Below, in pieces: positions 34,067 through 47,195 of a stretch of DNA of 64,000 bases (position 1 is the first letter of the stretch; each line of letters starts with the position of its first letter). The translations under genes and the position numbers were made by a program. The notes beneath the pieces were generated by a model. It saw only the letters and a list, made by a program, of their open reading frames with translations, ran no database searches and was not told the origin of the DNA. Source of the stretch: Varroa destructor (lineage: Eukaryota > Arthropoda > Arachnida > Mesostigmata > Varroidae); NCBI RefSeq assembly GCF_002443255.2, contig NW_019211457.1, forward strand, positions 42,493,119-42,557,118, in the 5' to 3' direction.

Positions 34067-34438
34067 CTAATCTTTATGTCTAAAAAAATTGATCTTCCTT
34101 ACAGTGTTAAAGCCATTCTTTGTCGCTACCTTGCGTTGATAGGCCACATCTAACAACTGGGCGTTGAGTGATGGAGCACGATCGAAAAGGTGGTATCTTT
34201 TTGACCACCTTCTGCGCCAAAATATCGCCCGACGTTTTGTAAGCCTGATTGAACAGAGGAGTGTATACGATTTCGGGCCAGGAATAGACCAAATTCCATA
34301 CATTCGTGATACCCTGTCCGCATAAATACCGCTACGTAGCCACTTAGGTATCTGTGTATTTGTCAGCCTGACCGCCACACACCTTATATCTATTACTGGG
34401 GCTTTGCATACAGCCACTGGCATTTTTTTGGGCCGCAA
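34067..34438 (-). pseudogene. retrotransposon ORF1-like segment
   Basis: A 123-codon open frame with a basic protein containing VAVRLTNTQIPKWLRSGIYA, SIPGPKSYT and RRWSKRYHLFDRAPSLNAQL. Its position just 5' of the endonuclease on the same strand suggests the RNA-binding ORF1 of the same element. I recognise no RNA-binding motif such as CCHC, so this rests on context. Confidence 0.4.
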
Positions 34439-34440
34439 TT

Positions 34441-37400
34441 TGGGACCGCAACAGAAACCAACCCAACGGGCTCATTTATTTGGTCACTAATCAAAAGTAC
34501 TGTTTTCTTCGGTAGGCGGAAAGCGGATATAAAGCAGGCAAACGCTCGGAGAAGTCGACCGGTCCGCTATCTGTTGTTAAGTTTGATTGCATGTGCTTCC
34601 CTTTTGAATACGTAGCAGTATGTGTATATGTATATAATGGTACTAATCTATACGAAAGTAGCAAAAACCTTTTGCGCACGCCATCAAGAGACAGTAGGCT
34701 TCGATACGTCACTATAATTCATAATAATAACACAGTAGAGATTAGATACTACCTGTGTTGTATAGGTGCCTTCAAGTGATAGCGCGAGTGCAAGTTTGGA
34801 CATGCTAACAAAAATTAATAAGCTATAGGAGCAACAAGGATATATGTGTGTATGCGTACCTAGGTATTACACTGCGACGCTTCCCGCAGGCTTTGAACCT
34901 ACTGAACCTATTATATAGATTACCTATATAGATAAAAGGCTAGTATTCCTAGTAATACTGGTGTCGACGAATAGCGATAAGCTGTTTCCTAAAAACTGTA
35001 ACCTAATAGGATCTTCCACAAACGCAGTTTAAATAGCTTGTCATGCAACACACGTTAAGGATACATTTGTACATTTAATCACGTATCCGCGCAGACGATG
35101 CTGTTAGTTACCTTCGTTTGTTTAGGCTGTGGTGTGGCGCTGTTTTTAAATGTAAGGCGCGAAAAAGAAGTTTCTGGCTTTGGTTTACGCTTAACCAAGT
35201 GCGCAGAATGCTCTATAAAAAAGAACTCGCAGATTTAGGCTTTTGGTTGTTTGGAGAAATAGATACGTATGTATGCTAGGGGCATCAAAGATATATGTCA
35301 CTTATAGTTGAAATTTGGCTTTGTTTTTTTTTCAGTTTTTCGTTAACAAAGTCTAAGTGCTGCTACTTCAGGTTCCGATAACGATACAGCTGTGTAAATG
35401 GAGAAAGGTATACACCTATATCTGCAGCCCGTAGCACCTGAAATGGAACTTACAAGGCATACACCTCCTTCTCAATAACAATAAAAGGACGCGCCAGGTT
35501 ACTTTTGCATTTGTGAAGTCATCTATTTGAGATTACATTGATACGCTCGGTGAGAATGCAGTCGATCAGTTAGGTAGAGAGACATAATCATCTCGGAGTT
35601 GTTAGCTGCGTAACAGATTCAGTTGTCACTCCTCTCGTAGGAACAAACTGTAAAAATCTGGGAAAAAGTGAATAACAGCAGTGGACGTACCTACATCTTA
35701 TAACCCGATCCTATAATTCGAAACCGCTATTTATATTTCCGTTTTTGCTAAACGTTGTCTCGTTAGTATCGGCATTGCTAGCTTGGTATTTTGGCCGTTG
35801 CAGCGTTCTGGTAGGTTTTGCTAATAATGATGGATTCTAATGATCTAAGAGAACTGAAGTCCATAATAGCTTATATTTTTGGAACGACCAGCATGAATCT
35901 ACGAAACTAGCTTCGTGTATCATATGTTTGCGGATGCAATTATGCCAAGATATATTTATTTTATGAGATTTGCGTATGTTTCTCCGTTTACCGGTCGCTG
36001 TCTTTCACCTCGAATATCTGCCTCGGACGACCTTTTTCAGGTTAGCATTGAGGGTGCTCTGCCTTTTCCTTTCACATCCATACAAACATGCACAGAGACT
36101 TACACAAACGGAGGTTACAATGCGCGTTTAGTGCAAGCTAAATTTGTTCGCCGTATGAAAAGGCATATTCTTATTGCTGATCCAATAAAATTCAGTAGGT
36201 CTCGTTTTTTCTGAATAGGCGAGCTCATGACACTGCCATAGAATGAAGTATACGTTCGACTCTCCTGAGTGGATATACGTATGGATGTCTCCGTAACCGT
36301 ACGCTATGTGCGTATATTTGAATGTGATCTATGCATAACTGTAAAGGCAAAGTATATATTTCATCTTTACTGAACAGCAGAGATATGGGAGAGAACAAAT
36401 AGAATTTGTCCATACAATCGAAAAATGACTGTCAGCGTTGAGCCGGACAGTAACGTGCACTTACGTCGTTTGGTTGGGAGCGTGTCATGTCTTTCGAATC
36501 AAGATTGTTAGCTAGAGACGTGTTGCGTCAACGGGATTTTCTCCTCTCCACTATGGTCTCGCAGTGGTAGCCAGCCCTTCTCGAAGAAGGAAAATCTCCA
36601 GCCACTCTAGAGACGGAGATGGCTATCCACTTCGGAATTACAGGTATTCAAAGCTGTCAAGAATCAGTGTCGCTTACTAGTGTCACACGGTGTATCGTAG
36701 GTAAAATCATTATCGCGTAGCGTTGCAAGAGCACGACAATTTTGTATAAAATAAAAATCAATAACTTTGTGCAAGGCTAACTCACCATATACCAACCCAG
36801 GTTTTTAGGATTCGTTACCTGGACGCTTTTAGAGACGCTCACCGTACGTCTAAAGACCGATTGACTTCTGTCGGTCGAAGCACGACCTACAATTTGGAAT
36901 CAGTTAGCCACCTTTGTTTCATTCTGGATTTCAGAAAAGCCTCGGTAACCGATTCGTAATGATGGAGATGCTCTACAGACACGGGGTGGTCGCCCTTCAA
37001 TTACTACAGAAGCAGTACGTATGTTATTAATAATAACATTATATTAAATATCTTTCTGATTTTTCATACTTTTTTCGAGTAGTTACAGATTGACTAGATC
37101 CATATTTTACAAGTCTGTGCTTGTAAATAGGCCACACTGATTTTGGATCATGGTCGCAATTTTTCCCTGGAATCAAACAGCTTAATGGATTGATTGATAC
37201 TTGTTTGTAAGAGCTGAAATTATTCTGTCTGGCTCTTGAAATTGAGCATATAAATGTTATGTTTAATATCCTGTGTTATCTACGATGAGCACACTTTGTA
37301 AAGTATCTGTGTTACTCGGCTTTTATATCTTCAACTTCCATTTGATTACACTGGTGAATAGCAAGCTGTGATTATGCATGATGCCTAATGTATTGGTCGT

Positions 37401-40400
37401 GAACTTCTTCGGTTGGAACCAGTGACGTACCGTTTTTTTTTTTGTTTTGGGAGTCAGTTAACACTCGAGGCTTTACTTGCAGTTCCCAAGTATAAAATCG
37501 GTAGCGGAAGACTACCACAAGATTTACAAATGTTGTTCGCAGTTGCATGCTTTATAAGCTGAGGCTCTGTTCTAACCTGTCTCCGAGAGATCGGTATTGC
37601 TAAAACTATCTGACGCTGCCTCGACTGTTGCGAAGCTATCCAGGTGTGGGTGTAAGCGTGTTGTTTGTTTGATTGTTTTGTTTGTAGAAACTGTTTGGTT
37701 TATGCTGCTAGATAAAGTACAGCGGCATTTTAAGTTCAGTCAATTTACGATTAGTTTCTACTTCCATAAGATAATATACAATTGCTCGAATCCTGTTTTC
37801 TTCTTTGACATGTACCGTCCTGAGTTCTCATTCAGCAGTTCGATCTAATTAAAACATTTGTAATCTTATAAGGGAGACGATATGTGAGTAAGCCCCTTGC
37901 AGTTCATTGATCATGTTTTATATTGTGATTCTAAGCAACGTTGTTATGAAAATGAGACTTTTAGATGTAGGTATGAAAGTCTTTGTGGAAGCTCAGCTGC
38001 GAGTATCTTAAACGCAATGCATTTGAAACTTATTTTTCAGGCACCTGGTGTATATTTAATGTAATTTAGTTGCAGGGTGTGCCAATTGTAGTATAGTTAT
38101 ATGCAGAAAAAAATCGATGGATGAACTCCGGGCAACCATTATGCAAAACTAATTTTTCAAAACGTTGCATTATGATTGCCTTACCCCGCTACGTCACCGG
38201 CTAAAGCGCTATAGGGCGTTACCATATCGAAAACACCAGCAGTTCTGACAATAACTTACACGACAGACTTAGATTTTACTTTTGTGTAACGACGATAAAT
38301 TTTAAGTTGCAATGGACCCATATGAAGACAATGATAACAGGGATATTTATGTGTAGTGCTCGTAACATGCTTTGTTAAACTTCCAAATTACATGTTTTAT
38401 TGTTGCATGTGTATGTTCAATGCCACAAATTTTTCCAACCACATGTGGTAAGCTGAAGTTTGTATTGTAGAAATTATCCTTGTTGTCCTTGGAGAAATTT
38501 CACTGAAGTTATCTAAACGGCTTTAGGTTTTTCCTATATTGTACGCCTCGCGATGCTTATGAACGTACCTTTTACACACAGAACAGCTGTATTCAGGCAA
38601 GATTCACGCATGCATGACAACGCATTACAGCCAAGAAAGTTTTTGTCGTCAGAAACGGGTGCAAGTGATTCGAATACTATTCGGTTCTATGTCAAACCAT
38701 TGATCGTCCTCCGTAATGGAACTTCTTTAATGAACTCTGCACTTTGAACGACAAGGCTCTTGCTATATCTACTCTATCTCGAGCACAAATTGCTCAGCAG
38801 TGTTTATCGTACATTCGAACTTGGGTTGACCACGACGAAACCATACGACTCACTACTGATTTCGCGCGTGAAGACATGATGCGCTCTTTGATTAGATATA
38901 TTGCTACCTGTTCCTATGGCTAAATAATAACAGCGAACAAAGTTTATCGCCACTGGCCTACATATAGTATATAACTATAGTCTAGCTGGTATCCTCAGTT
39001 AGTGTAGGAAATTACGCACGAAAAGACTAACCATTCAGATAAGGGTCGATATCGCTATGTCTTGACTAGAGAGAGGACGACCTGTAGTTACTCTTCGCGC
39101 CTGCTTACTTTAGACATCCAGAACTAGAGATCTGCTAACATTCTAATTAATCGAGCGCGGCAAAAATACAATGTATCGTTTTTCCTGTGGGACACGGCGC
39201 TCCGAAGATGCAAAGCTTGTTTGGGCATATAGCTCTATGCGCCGCTGCAAATTACTCCAGTGGCTGTAAACAATGTAAATATGTGCAATCCTCTTAGGTG
39301 ACACACTTACGGACATGTTTGGCTCTATCGAAAGAAAAGCTAATCTATACCCACTTCGTAATTTTTTATTATTACCCAATTTTATATTATTTTTCCTGAG
39401 TGTGAGATATGCGCGTAGCTCAATTCGGACCGGTTCCCATCGGCCTTCACTGAAGCCTTTGTTTGGTCAAGTAAATAATCAATATTTGCAGACTGTGATT
39501 TTAGCGAATGGGATTTTAGCGCGCTCACATATAAAACCAAGGAGTTGGTAGGTTGGACAGGAGTTCACGGAACCTTTAGCATGCAAAGGTTACGATTCCT
39601 TAAGTGAACATGTCCTATTAACGAGCATCGCGTCTGCTGTACAGATATTGGTCAACGTTGGCAAAGAAGCAGGCAGGCCTATTTCTAAACTAGGTTATAC
39701 GTTTGATTGAAATTTTCATCAGTTTGAATATTTGTATGCATTATGGGAGTAGGCGATATCTCCTGCACAAAAGGTTAATAATACACTGTTTTTGATAGCT
39801 GATATAACATAATGTCAACCTAAATTCGTCGTAGACAGATCTCATCTATATATAATAGTATTAAAATCGTCATCGATGCTTGTTGCTTTTTTTCCTATGA
39901 GATTATAAAATATGATTGGTTACAATGAAAATTAGCCTGGAACTCACTAAAATGGGACGACAATGACATAGAAGATGATGACATAACACGAAATTATTTG
40001 AGGCCATTGAAGGTCTATTACAGAGAAAATATCCCGTTATTTTTATACTAGACTTCCGGGTCCTTCCATGAATTAGGACCATTCTATCTAACTTATCTGT
40101 GAGGCGTCTACCAAGTTACCGATTGCTACCGATGTCGAAGGTTGTAAGACAGAATGGAAGACCTGTCGACTCTCAGTTACGTTGTAAGACTGGTAAAGGC
40201 AGTAAGGAGCGTTTTGGTCTACGTGTCAGGGGGTCAGTGAGGGCCTTGATAGTTCGGCCTTCATTAGAGAGGGAGGGAAAGCCAGCATTTTGAGGTAATC
40301 GAAACAAGCCGGTAATCAGTAAAACGTATCCGATACTGAGTCAAAAAAGATATCCAAAAAGCACAAGTTTAGTTTATTACCATTATTGCCGTACAGTACG

Positions 40401-42833
40401 AAGCTTACAAAAACAAGCCGATTTCCGTAAAGATACATAACATTCTAATAAGATAGAAATTTCAAATGTAACAGAAAAGGGTAAAGTGTAATGCGTACAA
40501 TAAAAAAGCTTGGTCGTACATATAGGATGGGCGAAACTTGGACAACTACATGAAACATATTTCACTCAGAAATCCCAATAGTCATAATCGTTTTAGACTC
40601 GCCAACTCGACCTACATATTTATAGCAAAAGTATATGGTTAACTTGCTTAATATTGCCCCACACCGCTCTTATTATGCTTTGAAATGACACTTTCCATTT
40701 GAATTACCTTAGCAGTACACTCGTTCATCATACTGAGGACCGATCTCTATAATTTTCCGTTTTTTCATTTTGTTTACTTATAATTTCAAAAGTGCCCGAT
40801 GCTATTAATACTGTCAGAACTATTGTGAAGAGATCATGTTCTACAGCGTTTTTTTATTGTGATCCTATCTCGTTGTGTCGTTATGTTGAAATTGCGAGCA
40901 CCGTCGGTCCAGCTGCTTAATCTCATCCCAGACTTCATCCGAAGCGCTCTTTTGGTCAAGCATGCAACGTTCTTGATTCGTTTTACTCATGAAGACAGAT
41001 TGCCTGCAAAGTGACGTCCGTGCTTATGCGGCTACTACCCTCTCTGTCCACAGAGCGCGGCCATTGCGGTGCTAGTTTTTGTCGTTATCGTCATTGTTAC
41101 GGCAGCCATGATTGATATCATACGCATTCTTAAATATCACTGGACAATTAATTTAATTGAAAATGAATTTGATGAAACGTTTGCATAGCTAGCAAAACGT
41201 TGCATGAGCGTCCTTTCCTTTTCAACGAAAGCTAATTACCTGCTTCGTTATAAGGGAATACGGTGTGCAAAGCCTGTCGTCACAGTAGCTTTCCGCTGGT
41301 ATCACTGGTAGTTCGGTAAACGTCACGATGGCACTGATCATGTTAGTGTATTGGCGTAAAAGCGTAAGTGCTTTCAGCACAGGCCGCAGGCATTCGCTTT
41401 CCATCCCAAATTGACCGCGGTGGCGCTGGTGGCTCAATTTGAGAACCCACGAACGATCGGCTTGAAAATGAGCCGGTCCTTTCCCGGTACGTTTTTTTTT
41501 GTTATTTGGTAAGTTCCATTGATTTCTAGGAATAGCACGATTGTTTCTCGCCGAGAGAACCTAAATGATGCAATTTCATGTGGGTGACACTATTGCTATT
41601 GTGCTGGTAAAGCTAGTGAGACGAGAGATAGAGAGGTAAAAATAGGGGTGTGTTACGGGAGATAACTGTCGAGTGCTAAAGTTGTTAAGATTGTAACTGC
41701 GGGAGAACGCAGAGGTCGAAAAGAGAAAGAAAAACACAGCTAGTTGAATAAAATAGGGGCTGATTTTTGGGCGCGCTTACCTGTAACAGATACGAAATGG
41801 TTTTACGTAGCTAGCAACCTTTTTCAATAGAAATAACCACAAATATCATGCTAAACTATGTTTATTCACAGTGTTAAACTCATGGCGTATGGCCAAACGC
41901 ATAACGCACCGTATCGCTGCCATTTCTATTGCTAAGGTTGCTCAGCACGTTTTATCAAGTAAGTCAGTGAATTCAAAGACAAAGTACTTGTACGAGAGTC
42001 CCAAAAGATTGTTGACCCAGGCTTGCTATTGGCGTATACAGTACGTGTCAACAGAACGTCGACTGGTCTAAATCTAATAAAATGAGCTATTTTTGGCTAG
42101 AACGAAATTTATTGAATACTGCCTCGAATACCTCAGAAATATAGACATATCCATCCATCATACTGCACGTAAGCATCTTTAATTTAACGCGTACTTTCGA
42201 CATTTGCTAACAAAATAAGATATTCCCCTTTTTGGTGTGAAAAGAGTACCGCCGATCATAGCACTTGAATCTGCAGTATTCTGATTCAAAGCTAAGGCGC
42301 CTAACCTATTTAGGAGCACGAAACACAGAAACCTGCCAGCATGAATCACAACTGGATTCAAGGAAAGAACAAAAAAAAAAAATTGCAAAATACACCGCTG
42401 CAGCACGGCAGCTAGTGACTCACATCCCAATATAATCGTGTCAACATATACGGGGTTCGCTAAGATAATGCTAAGCCGCCTAAGTCGAAGAGTAACTATT
42501 TTTTAACAAATGAATAGGCTACTGATATACGATTATATCCAAAAAAACGACGGACTTCAATGTTTAAGATAGTAATAGACGTCATAATACTGTTATTAAT
42601 TATTTACTCGTCGAATTTATTAAACAAAATACCTTGTAATATTGTGCGCATTTAGCTACTATATACTATACTTGAGTGAAACCGATTTTCAATAGTAACC
42701 CCCGACTGGAGACAACACTCAACAATTTACGCTACTACTACAATTACTACACGCGCCATGTTCTCGAGGAAAATTTCTTTTTGATCAGATATCTTTCTTT
42801 GTATTTGTCCTGGATGTTTGAATAACTTTTCAG
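34441..42833. other. no secure gene; possible glucose-6-phosphatase first exon near its end
   Basis: Mostly AT-rich non-coding DNA. At 36480-37015 the + strand reads as a stop-ridden patch with SFESRLLARDVLRQRDFLLS and GGRPSITTEA that may be a transposase relic. The first exon of glucose-6-phosphatase must lie somewhere here. One candidate is an ATG at 41468 with donor TTTG|GTAAGT at 41508/41509, which has the right phase, but it encodes only 13 codons and is unconvincing. Confidence 0.45.
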
Positions 42834-43047
42834 TGGAGAACTATATAGTAAGCAGTTTCAGCAAATTTCGGCATTCTGCGATCCATCGTACGCATTTATC
42901 ATTTATCCACCGCTAGTCCACGCACTATGTCAAAACTCGGGCCGTTCGATGTTACTGGTCGTTGTTATTACCGAATGGACAAACATGCTTCTTAAATGGA
43001 TCCTAATGGGAGATAGACCTTTCTGGTGGGTTCTAGAAAACATGAAG
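42834..43047 (+). CDS. G6PC: glucose-6-phosphatase exon (first one found)
   Basis: Acceptor CTTTTCAG; the first base completes a codon from an upstream exon. An in-frame TAA just before the acceptor excludes simple extension. Encodes FCDPSYAFIIYPPLVHAL and KWILMGDRPFWWV; donor AAG|GTACGT, phase 0. Confidence 0.93.
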
Positions 43048-45161
43048 GTACGTACGCTATACGCTTGTTACCGTTTCAGAGCATTGGTCATTTACCATGA
43101 TACATTTACCAAACCGCGCACGAGGAGAGCGGTTCTCAAAAATGTCCAAAGAAGTAAAACACTTCTCTAATATAAAAAAAATATTCGGCTAACTTTAAAA
43201 AGGTAATGAATAGTCATGCATCATCGGTATTGTTTCGTTTTATCAGGTGATGTTGGGATCTGTGAACGAGCATAACTATATCTTTTTCATGTACTGGCGA
43301 TTTTCTACCTCTTTCCAGCCGAGATTTGAAGGAGACACGATCATCACTCAATTTCCTTTGACCTGCGAAACAGGACCGGGTTCACCTTCAGGTCACGTTG
43401 AACTTCAAGCAGCGCTCAACTACGCTATCTTGCATTTCCTGACTACCAAAGTATGATTCTACCAGACTACGTACTGTTCGGATGACCGTTACTATAATAT
43501 TGCAGTTTTATGTATGGTTTATCCTGTTGACTAACAATTGTTACTCTTATTATTAGTACATTAGGATGAGTTTGCGGTTATTTTTTTCATCCTTAAAAAT
43601 TGTTTGCGCAGGTTGTTTACGCCACTATATCGCGTTTTGCCCTATGTGTGCCTACATCATTGGTATACATGTACAATTCTAGGCCAGGCTGAAAAAAAGC
43701 CCGAGAATAAAGCATTATGACCAACTTGCTAATTGGCAAAGATATCAGTTAATTAACGACAATTCATGGTTGCAGGTGTTCCGAAAAGCACAGTTTCTTT
43801 CCGGTCTGATATTATGGCCTGCTTACCTTATGCTGATTATAGCCGTTAGCCTCAGTCGACTCTATATAGCTGCACATTTTCCACATCAATGCGTTCTGGG
43901 AGCGTTCATCGGTACGAGTCATTATTTTCCTATTTTACCTATTGGGTGTTCTTAAATGCTCACTGCAAATGATAATCCATCAAATATATCTCGATATTAA
44001 ACGCTGAATGATCTAACAAAACGTACACCATTTTCGTCGATTTTTTAAATTCGTATTTCCGAGATATAGCTTCTAATACATATGCGTTTTTATCCAAATC
44101 AATTTGTCAGCTTTTTTCTCCAAATATATGTTCCTTATATGCAACAAACACATATAGAAGAACAATATTTTCAGCACGTAGCGACAAGTTTAAAGTATAA
44201 CAAGTCCCGTGTGGTCTTAAACGCTTCACAAGATTTTTTTTATAGAATTCAATTCATTCATTCAAACTTTGTACATTGCGCCGAAGCTGTGTATTGTATG
44301 ATGCTCGACACTGTCGTTAAATTCTAATTCCGAACCTGTGTTTTTATTCTCTTTGCGGACCTTTTCGTGCATGTGTGGCATTACAGGGTTTACAATCGCA
44401 TACTGCCTGGTCGACATCGATACGACCAGTTGGAGACTCCGGCATTATCTCCTGCTCACCCTATCCTTGTATCTGCTAGCTGTGTTGACGAAATATTCGC
44501 TTTTATTAAGTGGTACCGACCCAATGAGAACCCTTGTCCTGGCACGCAAACATTGTGCCAACCCTGCGTGGATTCATATCGACACGGCGCCATACTTTTC
44601 AATGATGAGATACCTCGGATTCTGTGCCGGTACGTTTAGTAAATGCATGCTAATGTAATGTCAGTTATTATGGGCATACAAGCATATACATTCGATACAC
44701 AAGCGTGTATCGAGGCTACCTAGATCCTGCAATGACAATAGTGTGCGACCTGTGCCAACTTATTGGCCTGCTACGCTATAAAGCATGACAACCAACAGAT
44801 CCTTGTTAATTCGCACAATTTAGCATTCCGTTTTAATGAATGCCCCTAAAAATGCTGTGTCATCTAACTATCATTCGCAGGTCTTGGTTTTGCCACGAGT
44901 TGCACTCGCTATGGCATCACAAATAGGAACATCGAACTACCTATAAGGGTCGTTATGGCCGTAGCTACAGGAATTGTCGGTAAATTATCCGAGAACGTCG
45001 TCCTACCCTTCCGTAAAGCTGATCCTATACTTTTTTATTCAACAGCTTTTGCTTATCACGCTATGTTAGCATATTTATTGTTCGCCTTTGTGCCAGCTGT
45101 TGTATTGAAGATAATGGGCGGCGAACGCAAAGATGGCGAAGACCCTAGAAAGACCTTGTAG
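42834..45161 (+). CDS. G6PC: glucose-6-phosphatase catalytic subunit, 5' exon missing
   Basis: Integral ER membrane phosphatase (PAP2-like fold) that hydrolyses glucose-6-phosphate in the lumen, the last step of glycogenolysis and gluconeogenesis. Exons are 42834-43047, 43319-43450, 43776-43911, 44387-44629 and 44881-45161: 334 residues. With about 22 residues on an unplaced first exon this would match the human length of 357. Active-site motifs are complete: KWILMGDRP (K-x6-RP, Arg 61 of this partial), CETGPGSPSGH with the nucleophile-side His 97, and SRLYIAAH (SR-x5-H, Arg 143, His 149). The 36-residue Arg-to-His spacing equals that between human R83 and H119, which selects the inner acceptor for exon 2. 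Multiple hydrophobic helices follow. The protein ends RKTL, a dilysine-type ER-retrieval signal like human KKSL. Phases agree at all junctions. Confidence 0.96.
43319..43450 (+). CDS. G6PC: glucose-6-phosphatase exon with PSGH motif
   Basis: Starts PRFEGDT after a strong acceptor (TTTTCTACCTCTTTCCAG) and ends HFLTTK at AAA|GTATGA, phase 0. An upstream acceptor at 43246 is also in frame and would add 24 residues; spacing of active-site motifs argues against it for the main form. Confidence 0.9.
43776..43911 (+). CDS. G6PC: glucose-6-phosphatase exon with SR-x5-H motif
   Basis: Acceptor GGTTGCAG. Encodes VFRKAQFL, a membrane helix and SLSRLYIAAHFPHQ, ending one base into a codon at donor ATCG|GTACGA. 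Confidence 0.95.
44387..44629 (+). CDS. G6PC: glucose-6-phosphatase exon, middle helices
   Basis: Acceptor GCATTACAG, two bases complete the Gly codon. Encodes FTIAYCLVDIDTTSW, a leucine-rich membrane helix and NPAWIHIDTAPY, matching the human PEWVHIDTTPF. Donor GCCG|GTACGT. Confidence 0.94.
44881..45161 (+). CDS. G6PC: glucose-6-phosphatase last exon
   Basis: Acceptor CATTCGCAG. Encodes LGFATSCTRYG, two hydrophobic helices, and the cytosolic tail GGERKDGEDPRKTL followed by TAG. The RKTL end is the likely ER-retrieval signal. Confidence 0.94.
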
Positions 45162-45442
45162 AACTAGAGATAACAGTTCCGATCGAGTCAATTCGGAAAT
45201 GCTCTGCCGACGTTAACATATCGCTATATAGATTAATGGACACACGGCGGAGAGTTTCTATAGATTTAAAGTCGTGCGACAAAACTTGGAAACGCCAAAA
45301 TACTTCATAGAACGCGAGTGAGAAAGGGGAGCAGAGTGAGAGAGCGATATTTCGAATGCGCGGGTCGAGTGCGTTAAGTGATAATGTTCGTTATCTGCCG
45401 AGTAAGTTTTTGTTAAAAAAGCATGCATAAGACTGTACATCA

Positions 45443-45448
45443 AATAAA
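45443..45448 (+). terminator. putative poly(A) signal of glucose-6-phosphatase
   Basis: AATAAA about 280 nt after the stop codon. It is the nearest canonical hexamer downstream. Confidence 0.5.
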
Positions 45449-45449
45449 A

Positions 45450-47159
45450 ACAAATTTTGGCTATACGTTATGAAAACACGAGAAGAAATTGGATTGGATA
45501 TTTTCAGCTGAGCGTGTGGTGTCCGAGAGATAGGATATTGGGGCTCCGGAATTGGAACAACGGTATTCATTAAAAATACAAATCAATAACCAAAAAGGAA
45601 ATACGAATATGCAATTATCTGACCCATACAAAAATATAGCTAATGTCGTTAGACCCAATTGCGCTAAACGATACTCAAGGAGTAATTCTAACACCAGACC
45701 TAGAACCAGAGCTCTCTCAAGAAGTTTAACGTGACTACAGCTCTATATAGATATATAAAGTAAATAAAGTCTAATATCAATGCTATTAATGTGGACTGAT
45801 GCTTGTGGTGTTGTATTTGTCAGCCGACGATGGTAGTGGTAATGCGAGTGTTGAACGTTTATTTATTTAGAAATGTTTGTTCTATAAGTTGAGCGTTTGT
45901 ATATATGTTATAATGATTTATCAAGAAATCAAAATATAAATAAATGAGTTATAGTTAATGAGAAGAACTTTTTTCAAAGCAGATGCTTTGTCTTGTCTAT
46001 TGTGTGAAAGGAACGTCAAAACATTGTAATTAATATGCACAAAATTCAAAGCCTCTTTCGCCTTTCAAGTTTGTTATGTGTCTGCTAAGGCCATTACTTA
46101 GGCATAGGATAAGGTTAGGTCGGTAGAGTGTTTAAAAATGTTGAAAAAATATATAGTATGATAGGAGCGTATTTAAGCGAAGGTATGACAGAATTGGGGT
46201 AATTATATTAGATAATGCAACATGTCGGTTTGATTGCGTTTGGGTCACCTGGCAGGACCCCTAATTACTCCCGTTGTGTAGCAGAATCTGGACACACACA
46301 GTTTTACATTATTTGCTATATCGGTCGCGGGCATATGCAAGGGTAAAATTCTGCGATTGTCTAGATGTACCATCATCTGGACAACTTCTCAGTAACAGTG
46401 GTTTTTATTTGTATGAAAGCCTACTTTACGTCTTTGGAACAGTTACGGTTGTTGAAAATCGACTGATTTTTAACAAAATAACAGATATTTTTCACACACT
46501 TGAATCAAAAGTAAAGAGCGGTCTACCTGAAGATTTCTTTCAAGCACAAAAGGTACGAACGGATTTGCCATTTAAATTGACTACAAATACTCGCACAGAA
46601 GGGGTTCGCTATCAGTTGGTGTCTTACATTCATATCATTCTTTCAACGCGGGCGTTATCAGCACAGCTACACGGGACTACGAACCTTCGTATACCTATTG
46701 ACTAGGGAATTGTTGTACTATAGACCACAATCTCTATAAACAAAAACGCAGACCGCGCATATAACGTTGTATCGCGTGACATGCGCGCGGTTCCTTTCAC
46801 TTGTTGATCTAATCACAAAAATCGCTTCCGACCACAAGGTCCTCTTCCAGTTCAATACACAGCCTTCTCTCTTACCTTCTCTCTGTTTACCGCTTCCTAG
46901 CTCTATATAATCGCGACAAACCGACCATAAAACTATCGCAGAAGTCAATATCAACATACCTACCGCCCTATAATCAGGGCAAATCCCTTTGCAATTCGGA
47001 CGGCAGCAAGGAACATTAACGAATCGCTTATAGGGAATTGGTAAGGTAGGGTTTCATAGGAGAAAGTTCCTCGGCTGCCCAATCGTGCAGCTGACGCCGT
47101 TTGCTCACTCGCTGCAACGACGGGCGACAGCTGACATAAAGGACTATACGTACATAGAC

Positions 47160-47195
<36 letters not shown>

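Larger units (their letters stand above)
31960..34440 (-). mobile_element. decayed non-LTR retrotransposon (endonuclease + reverse transcriptase)
   Basis: Reading the minus strand from high to low coordinates gives an ORF1-like segment (34438-34067), an APE-type endonuclease (about 33720-33360) and a reverse transcriptase (about 32747-32159). This is the order of a LINE-like element. Stops and frameshifts interrupt both enzymatic parts. Family assignment below non-LTR level is not possible by eye. The 3' end near 31960 is approximate. Confidence 0.8.

Noticed and set aside
43247..43318. First 24 codons of the longer reading of the PSGH exon as part of the main protein
   Set aside because: They would disturb the conserved active-site spacing, and a stronger acceptor lies just downstream; kept only as a possible isoform.
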